64,000 bases of DNA from Saccharum officinarum (GCA_020631735.1 CM036231.1:2631831-2695830); one strand, 5' to 3'. Positions 44,336 through 56,093 are shown, numbered from the stretch's first letter. Notes: a model not told the origin generated them from the sequence alone. Numbers and translations: made by a program.

Positions 44336-47300
44336 GGTCTCTACTGGGCTAGGCCGCTAGGTGCCTAGGTTAACACTAGTGTTACAGCACTGATGCCGTC
44401 ATCTCAATATTTTTTTTAGAAAAGACAGAAAAAGTTTTATCACGATTTTTGTTAAATGAAGAAAAAGAAAAAGAAGTGTTGATCAAGTTTTTTGAGTGGA
44501 AACCGGTTCTAAAACCACACAACTGAAGATAGTACGCTACTCGTCCCACTGACAACTTCACATCACTACCTGCCCCAATAAACTTCATCGAGCCAACTTA
44601 GTGTAACACCCTAAAAATTTGACCTAGTTTTAAAAATCACTAAAAATTTGAACTTTTAAAAATTTGCATAGGAAATGATATAAATAGCTAACCTAAATAA
44701 TTTTTACAAATAAAATAACATAGGAACAAAAAATATAAGTGTGCAAGCTTGTGTGTGAATGCCTGCTTGACTTGTTGAACTTATGGTGGCACCCTTTTAC
44801 ACACCCACGCATTCAAATTCAAATTTGAAATCATTTAAACATATGCATAATAGAGTTAGGAAATAGAAAAGAGAAATAGGAAATGGAAAACCCACTTGGG
44901 CTCATTCCCTGCCCCTCTCTCCTTTTGGCCCGCAGCAGCTCACTCCCTCTTTCCCTTCTCCCCTCTTCCTCCCGCGTGAGCCGGCCCAGCGGCGCTGCAG
45001 TGGCTGCAACCCAGCTCGCCACTCCCCCTCTCTCCTTCTCCCTCCCCTAACAAACGAGCCCCGCCGGTTAGCTCCATCGTCCACCTCCGAGCTGGCAGCC
45101 GTACTCGGCGCAGCCACGGCGTCAATGCTCGCCAGCGCCACCCCGGTGCCAGCAGGCGTCAACGACGACATGACGACATGGCTGGACCCATGACGCCCTC
45201 CTTCCCCCTCTCTCCCCCTCACTGTGCCCGCGTCAACAGTCGGCGCCATGGTCGCCGCTGTGCTGAGCAACTGGAGTAGTCGCTAAGGCAGCTCCAACGT
45301 GCGCACGAGCAAGCGCCAGCCATGGCGATGTGACCTGACGAGGTCAACCACATGGCCGCGTGGTGGACAAGCACGGTCGCGAGAAATATTTTGCTGCCGG
45401 GACACTAGCCTAGCCGGCCCATAAATAGGCCTGGCCGGCGATGCTCTCGCCTCGCCCTCTCCACCATCAGCTCCGCCGAGGACGAAAACACCCCATCTCC
45501 TCCTCCTCTTCCCCTCTTTACCCTCTTTTCCACTCCTTCCCTTTCTGGAGTTCACCGACGCCATCAACGCCACCCTCTCCTTCCTTCCTCCCTGCTGCAT
45601 CCCTGGCCGATTGGAGTGACCGGTGAGTCCCTGAGCTCCTCCTCTTCCTTTTGTTGTAGTTATTAGGTAGTGTAGGCCTTTGTGTAGCGCTACCCGCGTG
45701 AGCCCACTCCACCGAGCCGCCATGGCCGTTGGCCATCACCGGTGAGGCCACCCCATGGCACCCCGTCACCCGCACTGCACTTCTTTTCCACCCACCTTCA
45801 CATACACATAGTTAGTTAGAATAGGGCCACTAGGGCCGAGTTTAGTGCACGGCGCCACCGCGATCACTTCGGCGAGCCGCCACCACCGCCATGGGCACCC
45901 GCTGCCGACGGTCACCCCGTCATCGGCTGTGGCATGACCCCGCGGACCCCGTCCACCCCTCAACCACCACCTCAGAGGGCTACCGCCACTGGCGTAAGCT
46001 ACTCTGGCGAGCCCTGCTCCTCCTCCCCTGTTTCGATGATGGCACGATCACCTCCGTCCACCGCCGTTCTCCCCCTTCTCTGTCCCCGCTAGGTGGGACC
46101 TAAAGGAAATGACATCGCCATTCCCCTCCGTCCCCGTCCGTCTCCCCTCCCTCTCCCTTTCTCTCACTGACACACAGGCCCATGGCTTAACACCGATGCC
46201 ACCATCACTACTGACGCAAGCAAGGGGCCCACCTGTCACACACACAGCGTGGGGTACGCTTAAGAAAACGCTGGGTACACCTGGCTAGTGTACACATAGT
46301 GTTAGAAATGTATTTTCCTAACTTAGAAAATTTCCCAAAAATTGTAAATAAACTAGATGAATTAAGGAAATTAATCATATAGTTTGCACCCATTTTTATA
46401 CACCAGAAAATGCATATAAAATTCCACCTAGTTAATTAGCTGTAGAATAAACTTCTGAAATTCATAACTTTAAAACCATAACTCCATTTTGCATGAAACC
46501 ACTTCTAAAATTCATCTAAAATCAAACCCTATCAAATGCACCTAGTGCCCCCATATAGTTCTATGTTTGCTTGTGCCTTTTCTTTTGTGAATAACGGTAC
46601 CCTTATTAGACCGATACGTCCGACAGACGATGGTAATCGTCAGGAGGACGAGGACCCGAGTTACATAGACGTGCCAGAAGGTGACAACGATGAAGGCAAG
46701 TCCTAGCTCCCCTCCCTACCATCTTGCTTTAAACCACCATAATGCTAAAACATGACTATGAGATTATTACCTAGAAAATGATCTCGATAAATGCGATATA
46801 ATTAAGATAAATGGTTATCTTGTTATTTCAGAGCTCCACACCATGACTAGATTTAGGGATGATAATAATGGAACTTAAAACTTGTTAAACCTGAACTAAA
46901 CCCTGACATGGGGTGAGTAGTGGTAAACTATGGAGGTAGTTTATCATGGCAGGGATGTCTGCATAGGGTTCCTATGGGAGATACTCACCTCGGTCACATA
47001 AGGACCGATTCATAGTCCCTCTCGCCTAGTGTCAAGTATCAAAATACCCAGGGTACCCAATAGAGGGTAAGATACGACACCCTGCATGTTTGCTAAAACC
47101 CTATCGTAGGGGCCCAAAAAGCACTGATAGCATGTCAGCCGCTCAAGGCACGAATAGCGAACTCTATCTCACCTGAGCCTTACGGAGAGGCCTCGAGCAC
47201 GATAGACGTCTCGGGCGACATCTCTCCACCTTGCCCGAGCCCCCGCGGCGTCATCCCAAGCGCCTGACCCCCCGCGGCGCGTTTCCGCCTCACCCAAGGG

Positions 47301-48229
47301 GCACGTGGAACCCTCAGGCAAGACGGGAAGCCACAGGGGCCCCCAACTACGGCACTCGCTCCCATCGATGGGATGGACATGACCATGCACAGTCAACAGG
47401 AGCATGGGAACCACGCTGAAAGGTCCTTGTTTGGTTTTTGTAATTGAGTGACAACTTTAGGTGGACTAATTATGTTTATGTGAGATACACCAAGGAATTA
47501 GTCCACAGGTGATGGTGTCATGAAGGAGCTCATTGCATATGAGACATGACATGGAGTCATGTGACCAAGATGGCGAAGATCAAGATAAGGCTTGGCTCGA
47601 TGGACCGGTTGCAAGTGTGAAGGGCAAGTCAGAGGCTTTGAAGCGAGGGACCGCGTGTGACGGTGAATCTTGAGCAATACTTGGTGTCGATGGACCGACG
47701 CAACGGTGAAGAGCAAGTGAGGTCAAGATCAATGAACCAACACGGTCACATGATGATATGAAGTGGATCATATCATTTGGTGATTGGTTGGTGCATATGT
47801 TGCATCAACATCGAAGGAGATGGAATGGAATGCACAAGGCAAAGGTATAACCTAAGGCATTTCATTTCATCGGTCAAAGGTTATGTAGAGAAGTGCATGA
47901 CCGGGTTTAGGATAGATGATCGTACTATCAAGAGGGGCAAACTTATTTGCATATCGGTCATCTAGTGCCACTCGAGTGATCTAACTTTGCATCATTGCTG
48001 GTGGCGTGGCAAATTGAGTGGCTAACTTCTTTGAAGAAAATGATTGTGAAAATGCTAACACAGGTGCATAAGGTGGTGATCACTTATTGGTGTTGGCACA
48101 TTTGCAAAGGAGGTGAAGTTTGAGCGGTAGAGATGGGATTCGGTGCTTTTGTGGAAGTGAAATGCATATTTTCCACTATGCCGCAGGTGGAGATTTTCTC
48201 TGAGTCATCGTGGATAGAAACGAAGGCGA

Positions 48230-48755
48230 ACGGAGGTCACTGGGGTGACCGGACACTAAACCGAACGCGGTCTCGGCATGACCGAACTCGTCCGGTCAGT
48301 GGCTACTGTTATGCGCGGCGTGGGGCGCTAGGGTTTGCAACTGGCGCGTCCAGTCCCTCACGGAACCAGAGCGTCCGATCACTCTCCAGAGAAGATGTGA
48401 AGCATGCGAGGTCGATCGAACGCGGTGGCGCGTCCGGTCATGATCGATCGGACGCGTTCGGTCATACGTGGGTGCTTACTGGACTCAAACCGGACGCCGA
48501 GTGTAACGCGTCCAGTCAACTCTAGCAGCGTGTCCGGTCGAGGTTTCACACGCGCAGGCTGTGCATGACCTGCGTGTCCGGTCTTGGACTCTGGCGCGTT
48601 CGGTCGCGCTTGACCGTTGGCGCGTGGTAGGTGACTATTGAGATCCTGCGTGCAACATTTGAAGGTGAGGACACGTGGAGGCCGCAGAGTAACCGAACGC
48701 GGTGCAGTGCGTCCGGTCAGTTCGACCGGCGCGTCCGGTCGATACGAAAAAACAC
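48230..48755. repeat. Decamer cluster GCGTCCGGTC in Copia LTR
   Basis: About ten copies or one- to two-base variants of GCGTCCGGTC or its complement lie within 530 bp, just upstream of the LTR TATA box at 48793. Confidence 0.8.
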
Positions 48756-48792
48756 CCAGTGAAGGGGCAACGGCTATATTCGTTTGTGGGGT

Positions 48793-48800
48793 TATAAATA
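48793..48800 (+). promoter_or_regulatory. TATA box of Copia solo LTR
   Basis: TATAAATA in ggggttataaatagaag, about 40 bases after the decamer cluster. Confidence 0.6.
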
Positions 48801-50240
48801 GAAGTGGTGGTCGATCTTGGCTGGTGCTTGACACCCTTGGGACTTAGTGTCCATGCTTTGGGAGTGCTAGGAGAGCCTCTAACTCACTTGTGATTGTAAG
48901 GGTACGAATCGATTGCGAGTGAGTGTGATTCTAGTGCATTGCATCATAAGGATTGCATTAAGTGGCACTAGGTGTTCGAGTTGCAAGCCAGTGGTGCTTG
49001 TTACTCTTGGAGGTTGCCACCTCCGAGACGGCTTGGTGGCTTGTGGCTCCATCGAAGCTCGCAAGAAGATTGTGCGAGGCTCCGGAGAAGATTTGTGAGG
49101 GGGATTGTGCTCACCCCGTGGGGATAGCGAAGAGCAACTCTAGTAGAGCGTGTCATTGAGCTACCACACTTGATGGTGGGTTCTTGTGGCACTCTTTGGG
49201 AGAGCTCGGTTGTGGATACCGATTAGCCACCGAACCACGAAGTGTTGGTCGGCACAACGGGGACGTAGCTTGGTGGCAATCAAGTGAACATCGAAAGAAA
49301 ATCACCGTGTCAACATTGTCTACTCTTCTTGGTGGTTTGCCTTCGTGCAACACAAGCTTGTATTTATTTTCATATATATCTTGCTTGTGTTGTTGCTCTT
49401 GTATCTAGTTGTACTTGTGTAGCTAGCTAGATATCTTCTTGCTTGTGTAGGTAGAAGTATCCCCTTTGCGTGGCTAATTTGGTTTGTGTAACCTTGTTAT
49501 TCACATTGCTTAGTTTGTATAGCTAAGTAATTTATGCTCTCTAATTTGGTATTGGTTACCTTGTTATTGAGCATTGCTAGTGAGCTTAGAAGCTTTGTGC
49601 TTTTACTTCACTAGTTGTGTAGGAGCTCTCTCGGTTAGTAAAGTACTAGTGCATAGGTTTATGTGACCTTGCTCTAGAATTGATTAGTTGAGCTCTTACT
49701 TTGCTTGGCATCTTAGTTGCTTAATTAGGATCTTTTGTAAGGTGCTAAAGTTATAGATAGAGGGGTGTAGTCTTGGCTAGACCGATAAGTTTAATTCCGC
49801 ATTTGTTTCGGTTAGCCGGCGCGATTAAGTTTTAGAAAGGACTATTCACCCCCCTCTAGTCTGCCATCTCAACCCTTTACACACCCTGACTTGACATGAC
49901 CCCGGTCATTCTACCACAACGACATCCATACCTCCACAGCAATGGGGGTGACGGCAACTGTGTCACCTAACCTCCTCGCTACGAAAACCCGGGAGCACGC
50001 GCCGCCCACCTTCACGGCACGGAGGCGTATAGGTCAAGGCATGGCCACAACACATCACACCAGCAGATAAGGAAGCCAAAAGATCAACGCCCAGTACGTC
50101 TCCACGCTATAGGAGAACTGCTCCCACCAGATAAGGAGGAAGACGGCCACGCCCGAGGCCACCTTTTTTGTTTTTCTCTTTCATTCTTCCTGTTTTCACC
50201 CCTTTACCACATATATAACCCGAGCCCTCCCCTTATAATC

Positions 50241-50248
50241 TATAAAAG
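50241..50248 (+). promoter_or_regulatory. TATA box of the middle (Gypsy) solo LTR
   Basis: TATAAAAG followed by gagaggcaggggcc, the same layout as at 16482. Confidence 0.6.
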
Positions 50249-51554
50249 GAGAGGCAGGGGCCACATCTAAGGGGGCGATCAAGCAATAACAGCTAGAGCC
50301 CACCTCAGTCGAAACCATACATTACGCACCACCACTCACAAGAGACCTAAGATCTGCTCCCTCTCTTGAAAGTTTGTAACCCCTACTACGAGCACCCCGG
50401 TGCAAGGCAACACGAGCCGCAGCAAAACCCACTAGACATAGGGCCGTTCATGGCCGAACCAGTATACATCTTTATGTCCGCTTTGCACACCATCAAGGCC
50501 TAGATGCGCAGATATAAATTCACTCGTCGCTCTGTTTAGACCCCTGGTCCTCTAGACACCGACACCTAGTGAGTCATTTTCGTACAACCACATGTCTATA
50601 TGGGTAGGCTTGATCCCACACCCCATTAGATAGAAGTATAGTGTCTACTAGGAGGCTGGTGTAGGCAGTGGAATATCAAGAGCCGATACGGGGGATAGGT
50701 TTTCTTCCATGTCCGGTTGGCGTGGATGCTATGTGATCTTCCACGTTAAGCTTTAGGTTTTTAGGCCGCGTTTGAGCCACTGTTTTTCTTGGCCGTGTTT
50801 GAGCCATGTTTTCTTTTGTGATGATTTGGTATCATCAAGTTTGGGGGGATTTGGTATCTTCCCTATTTTGTGTCTCCAACCCCTGAGAAATTGTGGTAGA
50901 GATTATATGAAAATCTAGGTTAGCTTCCAAGCGGGTATGAGATCTCGTTAGGTCTATTTTGTCCACTGATCATGGATGAGGTTGCACCTATCATGTGGGG
51001 AAATTTGTATACCTCTGCAGAGTTTATTAAATCTATTCGAATAGGCACGTTCTTCGAATGGGCAAATGCTAGGATGGGATACAATGATTAGCTTTACTTT
51101 TATGTGTAATAAAATTGGTAATGAATGATGCTAACCAAGGCGCTAGTGGGAATGGTAATACTCCGCTAGGACCTAACCTTTAATTATAATCACCACCATA
51201 TCTCTATTTCCACCCTGTGGTTAGGACTTGCTGAGTATGTAAGTACTTACCCATTGTTGACTCATAGACCTCGGCACAAAAGAAGACTATGAATTTGAAG
51301 ATGAAGCGTACCACGAGGAATAGGGTTCCCGTTAGGAGATTCATCGTAGGACTGTGACCTTGAGGCTAGAGTTTTGTCCGCGCTCAAGTTGCCTATGGAA
51401 TAGGATGTCGTTTCGTTGTGTTATAGTTCCGCTTTAGAGACCAACAATAATGCCGTTTCACAGCCATAGCCTTCCGCCAGCTATGTAACCTATGACAATG
51501 CCCTTTGGGCCACTGTTGTAGACCTTATTTTAGATATCAATAAAGTTCAGAACC

Positions 51555-51555
51555 T

Positions 51556-51637
<82 letters not shown>

Positions 51638-51644
51638 CGCGCGT
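51555..51644. repeat. Compound microsatellite (TA)n(TG)n(CG)n
   Basis: About 9 TA, 27 TG and 7 CG units in a row, close after an aataaagttcag motif near the end of the outer LTR. The alternating purine-pyrimidine run of about 70 bases is a candidate for Z-DNA. Confidence 0.95.
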
Positions 51645-51739
51645 CAGCGCGCTACCCCGTGATTAGTGCATATTTGTGCGTGATCCTGGCGCAAATACGG
51701 ATGCACCGAGGACTCTCAAATTGAGGGGTCGACACTTAG

Positions 51740-52204
51740 TCAAAGTGACCCAATTAGCCCCTCAACTTGGTCGAGAAGACTAAACTAGCACCATAACATG
51801 ATCGAAACGACCCAAGTAGCGACCCAAAATATGTTAACAACTGCTGAATAACTAAAGCTACAAGGGTACCACTCGACAAGCTGTCGAACAACACTCACAA
51901 AGCCGCCTGTAGAACTCGTGCACTACCATGGTCGAGCAAGAGCGGGAGAGCAGAGCTAGAGACGCATAGCGCAGCCTTCCGAAAGGGAGATGACACCAAA
52001 GGCGGAGCCACAATGCTAGCCCAATTATATGTGAATGTTTTCACCCGCAAATGTCAGCAAGGCAGAAGGAGAGGCACGAAAAGGACAGCTCAAGGAGTAG
52101 AATCAGCGTGCTAGTTTCTCCCCTCCAGAGCCGCAGAAGACTAAAGTGCTATCGAATTGCGAACATTAGGGCAGCATTACCGTCGTTATTCCAAACATAC
52201 CGTA
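51740..52204. other. Intergenic stretch, nothing seen
   Basis: No gene or repeat boundary is recognised. Confidence 0.4.
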
Positions 52205-52700
52205 TGTAGTCTCTAGAGTGTTGGTCTAACTTTGATTGTGGTTCAACAACTCCTGCTAACAAGTTATAAGGGTCTATTAACTATTATGAATCACTAATAT
52301 TATTGACTAGATTATCATTGTATCACGGAGATTTAAAAATGAACTTAAGAGCGTGCAAATTCTCAGATAAAGTACGAGTATATCGAATCCAAGGCAGGGG
52401 TAGGCAGGGTGGAGTTGGACACATTTTTTAATTATGTCTGCGTGAGCACATTCATCACTTACATCTATTGTTGTCCATTCTGAAAAAGATGCAAGTTTAT
52501 ATAGTTCTGTCTTTAGTCAAACTACGTATAGTTTTTTTATATCAAGCTAAGTATATAAAAAAGAGAGTGATATTATGATGTCAGATAAATATAATTATAT
52601 TCTCTGACAAATCTAACCATACTTATCTAATATCATAAAATAAATAATTTTATAAGGCTCCCCTTTCAAATGCTGGAATTTTTCTATGAAAATGAACTAG
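52205..52700 (-). repeat. Inverted duplicate, right copy
   Basis: Reverse-complement partner of 40860-41320; see that entry. The two copies lie about 10.9 kb apart and bracket the solo-LTR nest. Confidence 0.8.
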
Positions 52701-52969
52701 TCCTTGTAAGGCCTCAACTATAGACGATTTGATTTAATACTATGCTAACTCCAATCTTATCCGAACGACAGAGAGGGTAAAGTCAGACAATTTAGCTGGA
52801 GCAGGTGTTGGGATCTTGACTTCAGTCCATATAAAAACAATAGCACTGAAGAGCAATCGGGCCCGCCTCTCGGCCTCTGAGATTCACGGGATCCATCAAA
52901 GAGTCTGCATGAACCAATGGATGAATAAATAAACTAGCAAACTTTGGCACGGTCTGCTGCGACAGTTTC

Positions 52970-53113
52970 ATTTTGGGGTTTGATAGATCAAAAACTTTTC
53001 ACGAAAAACTAATTGAGTATTAAATATAGACGAAATAAAAAACTAATTACACAGTTTACGTGTAAATTGTGAGACGAACGTTTTGAGTTTAATTAGTCCG
53101 TGATTTGACACTA
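52970..53113. mobile_element. Half of a Tourist-like MITE
   Basis: Core gagtattaaatatagacg, then gtttaattagtccgtgattt; the left end and the right third are missing. Confidence 0.6.
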
Positions 53114-53128
53114 ATGAGTCTAGGAAAT

Positions 53129-53165
53129 GGAAATGGGAATGGGAATGGGAATGGGAATGGGAATG
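53129..53165. repeat. (GGGAAT)n tandem repeat
   Basis: About six copies of the hexamer GGGAAT / GGAAAT. Confidence 0.9.
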
Positions 53166-53384
53166 TATACTACTATTTTTGTGGTAGGAACTATACATAG
53201 CGTCTAGTTAGGTTGCAGGTGTGCAGGTGAGCGGCTGTGCTATGCAGCTGCAGCCAGCACAAAACCATCAAAGCTTATACTAATGGAGTGCCATTTTAGT
53301 AATATGCTGTTTTTTTGAAACAATATTCTATCAAGGGTTGAGCTTGGTCGTTGGCGGGCTGGGCCACCGGTTGGCAAGCTTGGT

Positions 53385-53816
53385 TCACTGTAGCACTTTC
53401 ATTTATATTTGTCAATTAGTATCTAATTATGGGTTAATAGGGTCAAAAGATTCGTCTCGTGGTTTTCTACCAAACTGTGTAATTACTACCTCTGTTTTCG
53501 TTTACCTGTCACCAAACTTTTACTGTAGCAAGTTTGACCATACGTTTTTTTTATATACAAAAGATTTTTAGATACATTAAGTTTTCACGTATATGATTCT
53601 TTATTGAACGTACTTCATAAGGGTTATATACATGGAAGTATCCAAGATTTTTTAGAAGAAAAAAACAGATGATCAAATTTGCTATAGTACAAAGTTGGTG
53701 ACAAGTAAATGAAAACGGAGGGAAGTAGTTTTTTTCATCTACATTTAATACTCCATACATGTGTCCGAATATTTAATGTGATGGGAAATCTTGAAAAATT
53801 TTGGTAACTAAACACG
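53385..53816. mobile_element. Tourist-like MITE split by a Stowaway element
   Basis: The Tourist halves are 53385-53485 and 53726-53816: ctgtagcactttcatttatat...gtgtaatta, then gtttttttcatctacattta...actaaacacg. The left end is slightly truncated. Confidence 0.75.
53486..53725. mobile_element. Stowaway-type MITE, 240 bp, nested
   Basis: Ends CTACCTCTGTTTTCGTTTAC and GAAAACGGAGGGAAG, with the mariner-type TA duplication (53484-53485 and 53726-53727). Removing it restores the Tourist text gtgtaattagttttttt. Confidence 0.88.
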
Positions 53817-53846
53817 TGTTAGTGTTACTGGGCTGCCGCACACCTA

Positions 53847-54089
53847 GGCCGCGTTCACTTGCCATGCATACCCAAAATATTTCCTCTTCCACCCGTCACA
53901 TCGAATCTTTAGACGCATGCATGAAGTATTAAATATAGGTAAAAAAAATAACTAATTACATAGTTTGTCTGTAAAGTTCGAAACTAATCTTTTGAGTCTA
54001 ATTAATCCATAGTTAGACAAATTTTACTAAATAACAATGAAAAGTGCTACAGTAACTTTTCACCCAAATTTTCTCAACTAAACACACCC
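53847..54089. mobile_element. Tourist-like MITE, 243 bp
   Basis: Starts GGCCGCGTTCACTTGCC and ends CTAAACACACCC, flanked by CTA (53844-53846 and 54090-54092). Confidence 0.82.
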
Positions 54090-54205
54090 CTAGCGCAGGA
54101 GATCCACTTGTAGCTTTGCGATCACGCAGCCCACAACCTTTACAGTCCACAGCTCAAACGGCAGAGCCTGACATGCAAGAGACACAGAGCATATTTCCTG
54201 TTAGG

Positions 54206-54441
54206 GCCTCGTTTAGATTGCTAAAGTTAGAAAATTTGGGTACCGTAGCATTTTTTTTATTTGATAATTATTGTTCCATCGTGAATTAACTAGACTCAAA
54301 AGATTCGTCTCATAATTTATCATCTAACTGTACAATTAGTTATTTTTTATCTATATTTATTGCTCCATATATATACGTGCTTAGATTCGAGGTGATAAGT
54401 GTAAAAACTTAGAATTTAGGAGCAAGAGCAATCTAATCAAG
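54206..54441. mobile_element. Tourist-like MITE, about 236 bp
   Basis: Ends GGCCTCGTTTAGATTG and CAATCTAATCAAGGCC. The family core is decayed. It lies about 440 bp upstream of the small membrane-protein gene. Confidence 0.8.
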
Positions 54442-54880
54442 GCCCAGGTGCGCAAGCCGCCAGGCCGACCGCCGACGTCGATGCCATCGCCGTCGCCGCT
54501 CGCCGCCATCCCCATTCCGGTTCCGGCCGTCCTCCGCCATCCGCTACACGCACAGGTCTGGCTATCCTTCCGGCTACTGACGCGGCGGCGCTGATGGTGT
54601 GCCGAATTAATTGATTGCGCGCTTGCACATGTGCACGGATTGACCTTTGCACGTCAGATACTTCGCCATCAAGGAATCGATGACGCCGACTTGCCTCCTT
54701 GAGCCGCTTTTCCTTCCTCGCTCACAGATCCACCAAAGATCGCAACAGTCCCCTCCGTCCTGCCGCCAACCCAACGACTGAGAAGTGTGGAGCTGCGGGA
54801 GACGGGGAGAGACTGACGGATTCACGGTCGGGGTCGGGGGACAGATAGACAGACATTCCGAACCGAATCCGTGGTGGCGG

Positions 54881-55240
54881 ATGGAGTGGGGCGACGAGTG
54901 GGTGGCCCCGGACAAGCTGCAGCACGCCGTGGCGTGCCTCCTCATCGCCCTGCTCGCCGCCGCGCTCGCCGGCCGCAGCGCCCGCCCGGGCCTCCGCCGC
55001 CGCGCCGCGGCCGTCGGCTCCGCGGCCTCGCTCGCGGCCGGCGCCGCCAAGGAGGCCGCGGACGAGGCCGGGCTCTTCGGCTCCGCCGGCGCCTCGCCCA
55101 AGGACGCCGCGGCCGACCTCCTGGGCGTCGCTGCCGCCGCGCTCGCACTCGCCCTGCTCCGCCGCCGCCGGCGTCGCGAGAGGAAGGCGTGCCAGGATGA
55201 GGACGCCCGCGACGGCGCCGTCTCCGTCTCCATGGTGTGA
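54881..55240 (+). CDS. Small YfiM-like membrane protein
   Basis: A 119-residue protein starting MEWGDEWVAPDKLQHAVAC. A hydrophobic segment (residues about 13-30), a second Ala-rich segment (about 47-58) and a third (about 83-98) suggest membrane insertion, followed by an Arg-rich tail (LLRRRRRRERK). The DKLQH motif, the AAKEAADEAG motif and SPKDAAADLLG resemble the DK.xH / KE / S.kD..ad..G pattern of bacterial YfiM-like lipoproteins. Plant genomes carry short proteins of this sort, with no function I can name. I chose this Met over the in-frame one 32 codons upstream because the earlier segment has no conserved character. Very GC-rich; intact; single exon. Confidence 0.7.
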   Translation: MEWGDEWVAPDKLQHAVACLLIALLAAALAGRSARPGLRRRAAAVGSAASLAAGAAKEAADEAGLFGSAGASPKDAAADLLGVAAAALALALLRRRRRRERKACQDEDARDGAVSVSMV

Positions 55241-55409
55241 GTGTGACGGCGAGGTGTGCGACGGCGACTGCTTCGATCTGTTAAGCGTCTTGGCTACTGA
55301 TCTAGTAACCCGTCTTTTTTTAATAGCTCTGTCCAGATTGATGCAACAGATTTTTCATCCCAAGAATATGTATTGGAGAGGCTCTTTGATTTGCACAATC
55401 TCCGTCTAA

Positions 55410-55697
55410 GGCTGTGTTTAGTTTCTCGTTTCAAAAAAAAAAGGTTTTGATCTATTATTTTGTAGAATGGAACTAAACACCATGCAAAATTTTTGGCAAA
55501 AAGATATCTATTCTCCATTTTAGATTTTGGCATCAAGAGGCAAAAAAAAAAGTTAAAAAGCCCTCACACACCTCATAAAAAATTTGGTATTTTGGATGGA
55601 ACTATACACACACATAAAAATTTTAGCATTTTGTATTTTATGATTTCAAAGTAGTTGGTATTTTACATTTTGCATTCATGAGAAACTAAACACAACC
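55410..55697. mobile_element. Tourist-like MITE, 288 bp
   Basis: Ends GGCTGTGTTTAGTTTCTC and GAGAAACTAAACACAACC, flanked by TAA (55407-55409 and 55698-55700). The interior differs from the common family. It lies 170 bp after the stop codon of the small membrane-protein gene. Confidence 0.88.
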
Positions 55698-55852
55698 TAA
55701 ATGAAAAAGTAAAACACCCGATTTGATTGCATTCTCTCGACTCTGAGCGCCACTCCAGTGCCAATGGGCCATGTGAACTAAAATAACCACGTCAATTTTG
55801 ACTAGGGCGCCGCCAATAGATAAACCATTTCAGAGCTGATCTTTTTTACTAG

Positions 55853-56090
55853 CGCCTTGTTTAGATGCCATCCAAATTCCAAGTTTTTTCACTCTCTCCA
55901 TCACATCAATTTTTAGCTGCTTGCATGGAGTATTAAATATAGGTAAAAAAATAACTAATTACACAGTTTAGTTGGAAATCACGAGATGAATCTTTTGAGC
56001 CTAGTTGGTCCACGATTGGACAATATTTGCCAAATAAGACGAAAGTGGTACTATTCATCGGGTTCAAAAAATTTGCAAAGTGAACAAGGC
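55853..56090. mobile_element. Tourist-like MITE, 238 bp
   Basis: Starts GCGCCTTGTTTAGATGCC and ends AAAGTGAACAAGGC, flanked by CTA (55850-55852 and 56091-56093). It closely resembles 13990-14215. Confidence 0.85.
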
Positions 56091-56093
56091 CTA

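Larger units (their letters stand above)
47417..49881 (+). mobile_element. Inner solo LTR, Copia (Maximus/SIRE type), 2465 bp
   Basis: Starts TGAAAGGTCCTTGTTTGG and ends ctattcacccccctctag...CCCTTTACA. Flanks CACGC (47412-47416) and CACCC (49882-49886) match at 4 of 5. It holds many GCGTCCGGTC-like decamers (48230-48750) and a TATAAATA at 48793. No coding region. Confidence 0.82.
47030..50564 (+). mobile_element. Middle solo LTR, Gypsy type, nested in the outer LTR
   Basis: Starts TGTCAAGTATC and ends GACACCGACA. The flanking duplication CCTAG is exact (47025-47029 and 50565-50569). Without the inner insertion it is about 1.07 kb, close to the 1054-bp LTR at 15776-16829, and it shares the tataaaagg...aggcaggggc and gtaacccct...ggtgcaagg layout with it. 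TATA box at 50241. Confidence 0.85.
44602..51734 (+). mobile_element. Outer solo LTR, Del/Tekay type, with nested insertions
   Basis: Starts TGTAACACCCTAAAAATTTG and ends GGGGTCGACA. The flanking duplication CTTAG is exact (44597-44601 and 51735-51739). After removing the nested LTR and its extra 5 bp, the LTR is about 3.59 kb. No internal region is present. A TATA-like ATAAATAG lies at 45421. The GC-rich 44900-46230 part produces many meaningless frames on both strands. Confidence 0.85.

Noticed and set aside
45283..46245. Several 60-146-residue frames in 44830-46245
   Set aside because: They lie in the GC-rich part of the outer solo LTR and overlap one another on both strands without domains.
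54607..55233. 208-residue minus-strand frame over the small membrane-protein gene
   Set aside because: Ala/Ser/Arg-rich shadow without a recognisable domain; the plus frame has conserved motifs and hydrophobic segments.
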